Assembly: GCA_937893605.1 (NCBI GenBank)
Contig: CALBGG010000143.1
Coordinates: 1-7,098, forward strand
From: an uncultured Clostridia bacterium
Lineage (GTDB): Bacteria; Bacillota; Clostridia; Oscillospirales; Oscillospiraceae
DNA: 7,098 nt
Reading direction: 5' to 3'
Below the pieces are notes generated by a model. The model was given only the letters and a program-made list of their open reading frames with translations, was not told the DNA's origin and did not search any database. Of the stretch, positions 5,857-7,098 are shown piece by piece; positions within the stretch are counted from its first letter, which is position 1; the number at the start of each line of letters is the position of its first letter. A program made the translations under genes and the position numbers.

Positions 5857-6717
5857 ATGTATCGCTCGAAAAACCTGATATTCTTCATCGCCGCGATGGT
5901 GATATTCGGCACAAACGGCCTGCTGGTGGCAAAGATATCGCTCTCAAGCGCCGAGATAGTTCTGATGCGCACCTTTCTCGGCTTTGTTTTTCTGCTTGCC
6001 GTCGTCGCTGTGCGGCGCAGCTTTTCGTTTTCAGATCTGAAGCGGGACATCGTCCCCGCGACGATAGGCGGCGCGGCGCTGGGCTTAAACTGGGTGCTGC
6101 TGTTCGGCGCATACAGGTACGCCGGAGTGAGCATCGCAACGCTCGTTTACTACTGCGGACCGATGATAGCGCTCATCCTCAGCCCGATAATTTTCAAGGA
6201 AAAGCTGACTGCAAACAAGATTATCGCCGTTATCGCCGTCGCTGCCGGCATGCTGTGCATATCAGGTAACGTAACGCAGGGCTCTGACATGCAGACGGGG
6301 CTGCTGCTCGGCGCGGGCGCCGCGGCGCTGTACGCGCTCATTATCATCGTGACAAAGCGTGTAACGCACATGTCGGGTCTCAACTGCTCGATGTACGAGC
6401 TGTTCATATCCTTCATCGTGATGATATTCTACCTGCTCATAAACGGCATAAAGCTGCCCGTTATACCGAGCGCGGACGATATCGTCTATGTTCTCATCAT
6501 CGGCTTTGTGAACACCGGACTTGCGTACTACATGTACTTTTCCGCGCTGCAAAAGCTCCCCGCGCAGACCTCGTCGCTTATAAGCTATGTCGATCCCCTG
6601 ACGGCGCTTATAGTTTCCGCCCTGTTTCTCGGCGAGAAGCTTATCCCCGTGCAGCTTCTGGGCGCGGCGCTCATCCTCGGCGGCGCGTGCCTCGGTGAGC
6701 TGAAGCTCAAAAAATGA
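5857..6717 (+). CDS. DMT superfamily permease with two EamA domains
   Basis: A 286-aa integral membrane protein of the drug/metabolite transporter superfamily. It has about ten hydrophobic helices in two EamA repeats (~8-136 and ~147-281). Each repeat ends in the typical pattern: FKEKLTANKIIAVIAVAAG (113-131) in the first and LGEKLIPVQLLGAALILGG (258-276) in the second. Family members export amino acids, nucleosides or other metabolites, and the substrate here cannot be inferred. RBS GGGGAGA (5843-5849) lies 7 nt before ATG 5857, which fixes the start. The C-terminus is short and basic (KLKK). The gene has its own promoter and ends at a hairpin 5 nt after the stop, so it is probably transcribed alone. 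Confidence 0.92.
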   Translation: MYRSKNLIFFIAAMVIFGTNGLLVAKISLSSAEIVLMRTFLGFVFLLAVVAVRRSFSFSDLKRDIVPATIGGAALGLNWVLLFGAYRYAGVSIATLVYYCGPMIALILSPIIFKEKLTANKIIAVIAVAAGMLCISGNVTQGSDMQTGLLLGAGAAALYALIIIVTKRVTHMSGLNCSMYELFISFIVMIFYLLINGIKLPVIPSADDIVYVLIIGFVNTGLAYYMYFSALQKLPAQTSSLISYVDPLTALIVSALFLGEKLIPVQLLGAALILGGACLGELKLKK

Positions 6718-6721
6718 AATA

Positions 6722-6743
6722 CCGCCATCCATTCGGATGGCGG
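6722..6743. terminator. Shared hairpin terminator between convergent genes
   Basis: CCGCCATCC and GGATGGCGG pair over 9 bp around an ATTC loop. On the plus strand it is followed by CTGTTTTA, ending the EamA gene. On the minus strand it follows the stop of the right-hand gene and is trailed by TATTTCATTTTTT. It fills almost the whole 31-bp gap and fits a bidirectional intrinsic terminator. Confidence 0.8.
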
Positions 6744-6748
6744 CTGTT

Positions 6749-7098
6749 TTATCTCTCGAGTGATGTATAGGGCAGCGTCATCATTATACGGCTGTACAGC
6801 TCCCCTGCATTTGATCCCGAGGTACTCGAAAGCTCATCGGCAAGCTCGATAATTTCTTCGTTTTTATCGGCGTTTTCGTATATGTCAAAAAACGCGGCAA
6901 GCGTATCGGCCTGCTCCACGGCTTCTATGTCCTTCGATGCCAGCGCGTCACGGTAGCGCTCCCAGTTTCGGTCACTGAGCGCACCGAGCAGGAAGAAGCT
7001 TTTCTTTAGCTGCGAAAGCGCGTCCGGGCACTTTGCCTTCACGTTCTCCAGTGCTTTTGCAGGATCGTCGAAGGTCGCGTAAAGGTCATACTCCTCAC
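6749..7098 (-). CDS. Uncharacterised protein, C-terminal part (runs off right edge)
   Basis: The minus frame is open from the right window edge to a TAA at 6749-6751, giving 116 complete residues. I do not recognise the family. The visible part is polar, rich in Glu, Asp, Ala and Leu, and predicted mostly helical, with segments such as LSQLKKSFFLLGALSDRNWERYRDAL and IIELADELSS. There are no membrane helices and no cysteine or metal motif. A GTG at 7040-7042 could start a 97-aa protein, with GGAG only 3 nt upstream. However, the frame continues upstream without a stop (EEYDLYATFDDPAKALEN), so a longer gene cut by the window is more likely. It is convergent with the EamA gene and shares its terminator. 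Confidence 0.6.
   Translation of the reverse strand, partial: EEYDLYATFDDPAKALENVKAKCPDALSQLKKSFFLLGALSDRNWERYRDALASKDIEAVEQADTLAAFFDIYENADKNEEIIELADELSSTSGSNAGELYSRIMMTLPYTSLER

Noticed and set aside
1..7098. CRISPR array, tRNA, rRNA, phage or defence module
   Set aside because: No regularly spaced direct repeats, no cloverleaf-like or rRNA-like sequence, and no integrase, nuclease or toxin-antitoxin pair was seen on either strand.

Overview
This window looks like chromosomal DNA from an anaerobic, probably gut-associated Clostridia-type Firmicute (Oscillospiraceae/Ruminococcaceae-like). The grounds are moderate GC content, AGGAGG-type ribosome binding sites, sigma-A-like promoters with extended -10 elements, and the protein families present. 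The taxonomic call is an inference from style, not from a marker gene. All main genes are ordinary housekeeping or transport genes. I see no CRISPR array, rRNA, tRNA, phage module or defence island.

Layout. (1) 1-1232, minus strand: the N-terminal 410 residues of a GH36 alpha-galactosidase, running off the left edge, with its own promoter and a GTG start. (2) 1284-1415, minus: a 43-aa single-pass membrane miniprotein with a near-perfect Shine-Dalgarno sequence. Its stop codon lies inside the -35 box of the galactosidase promoter. (3) 1416-1533: a divergent control region with a clear plus-strand promoter. (4) 1534-3138, plus: an ABC-F ATPase of the YbiT/YkpA type. Its second nucleotide-binding domain has lost the Walker A lysine and has Gln in place of the catalytic Glu. 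(5) 3139-3403: a convergent intergenic region with a 36-nt perfect hairpin, a likely transposase N-terminal remnant and A/T-rich hairpins. (6) 3404-3793, minus: a small DUF1232 membrane protein. (7) 3794-3982: a divergent promoter region. (8) 3983-5752, plus: a Na/Pi-cotransporter (NptA/PNaS) family protein with a C-terminal PhoU-like domain. (9) 5757-5804: a 22-bp perfect inverted repeat, whose end doubles as the -35 box of the next gene. (10) 5857-6717, plus: a DMT/EamA permease. (11) 6722-6743: a shared hairpin terminator between convergent genes. (12) 6749-7098, minus: the C-terminal part of an unrecognised protein running off the right edge.

The genes appear to be mostly single transcription units with their own promoters and hairpins, not one operon or a dedicated system. 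The only possible functional pairing is the small membrane protein with the galactosidase. The most notable observations are the asymmetric ABC-F protein, the unannotated miniprotein with its stop/-35 overlap, the two long perfect palindromes, and the transposase relic fused to one of them.
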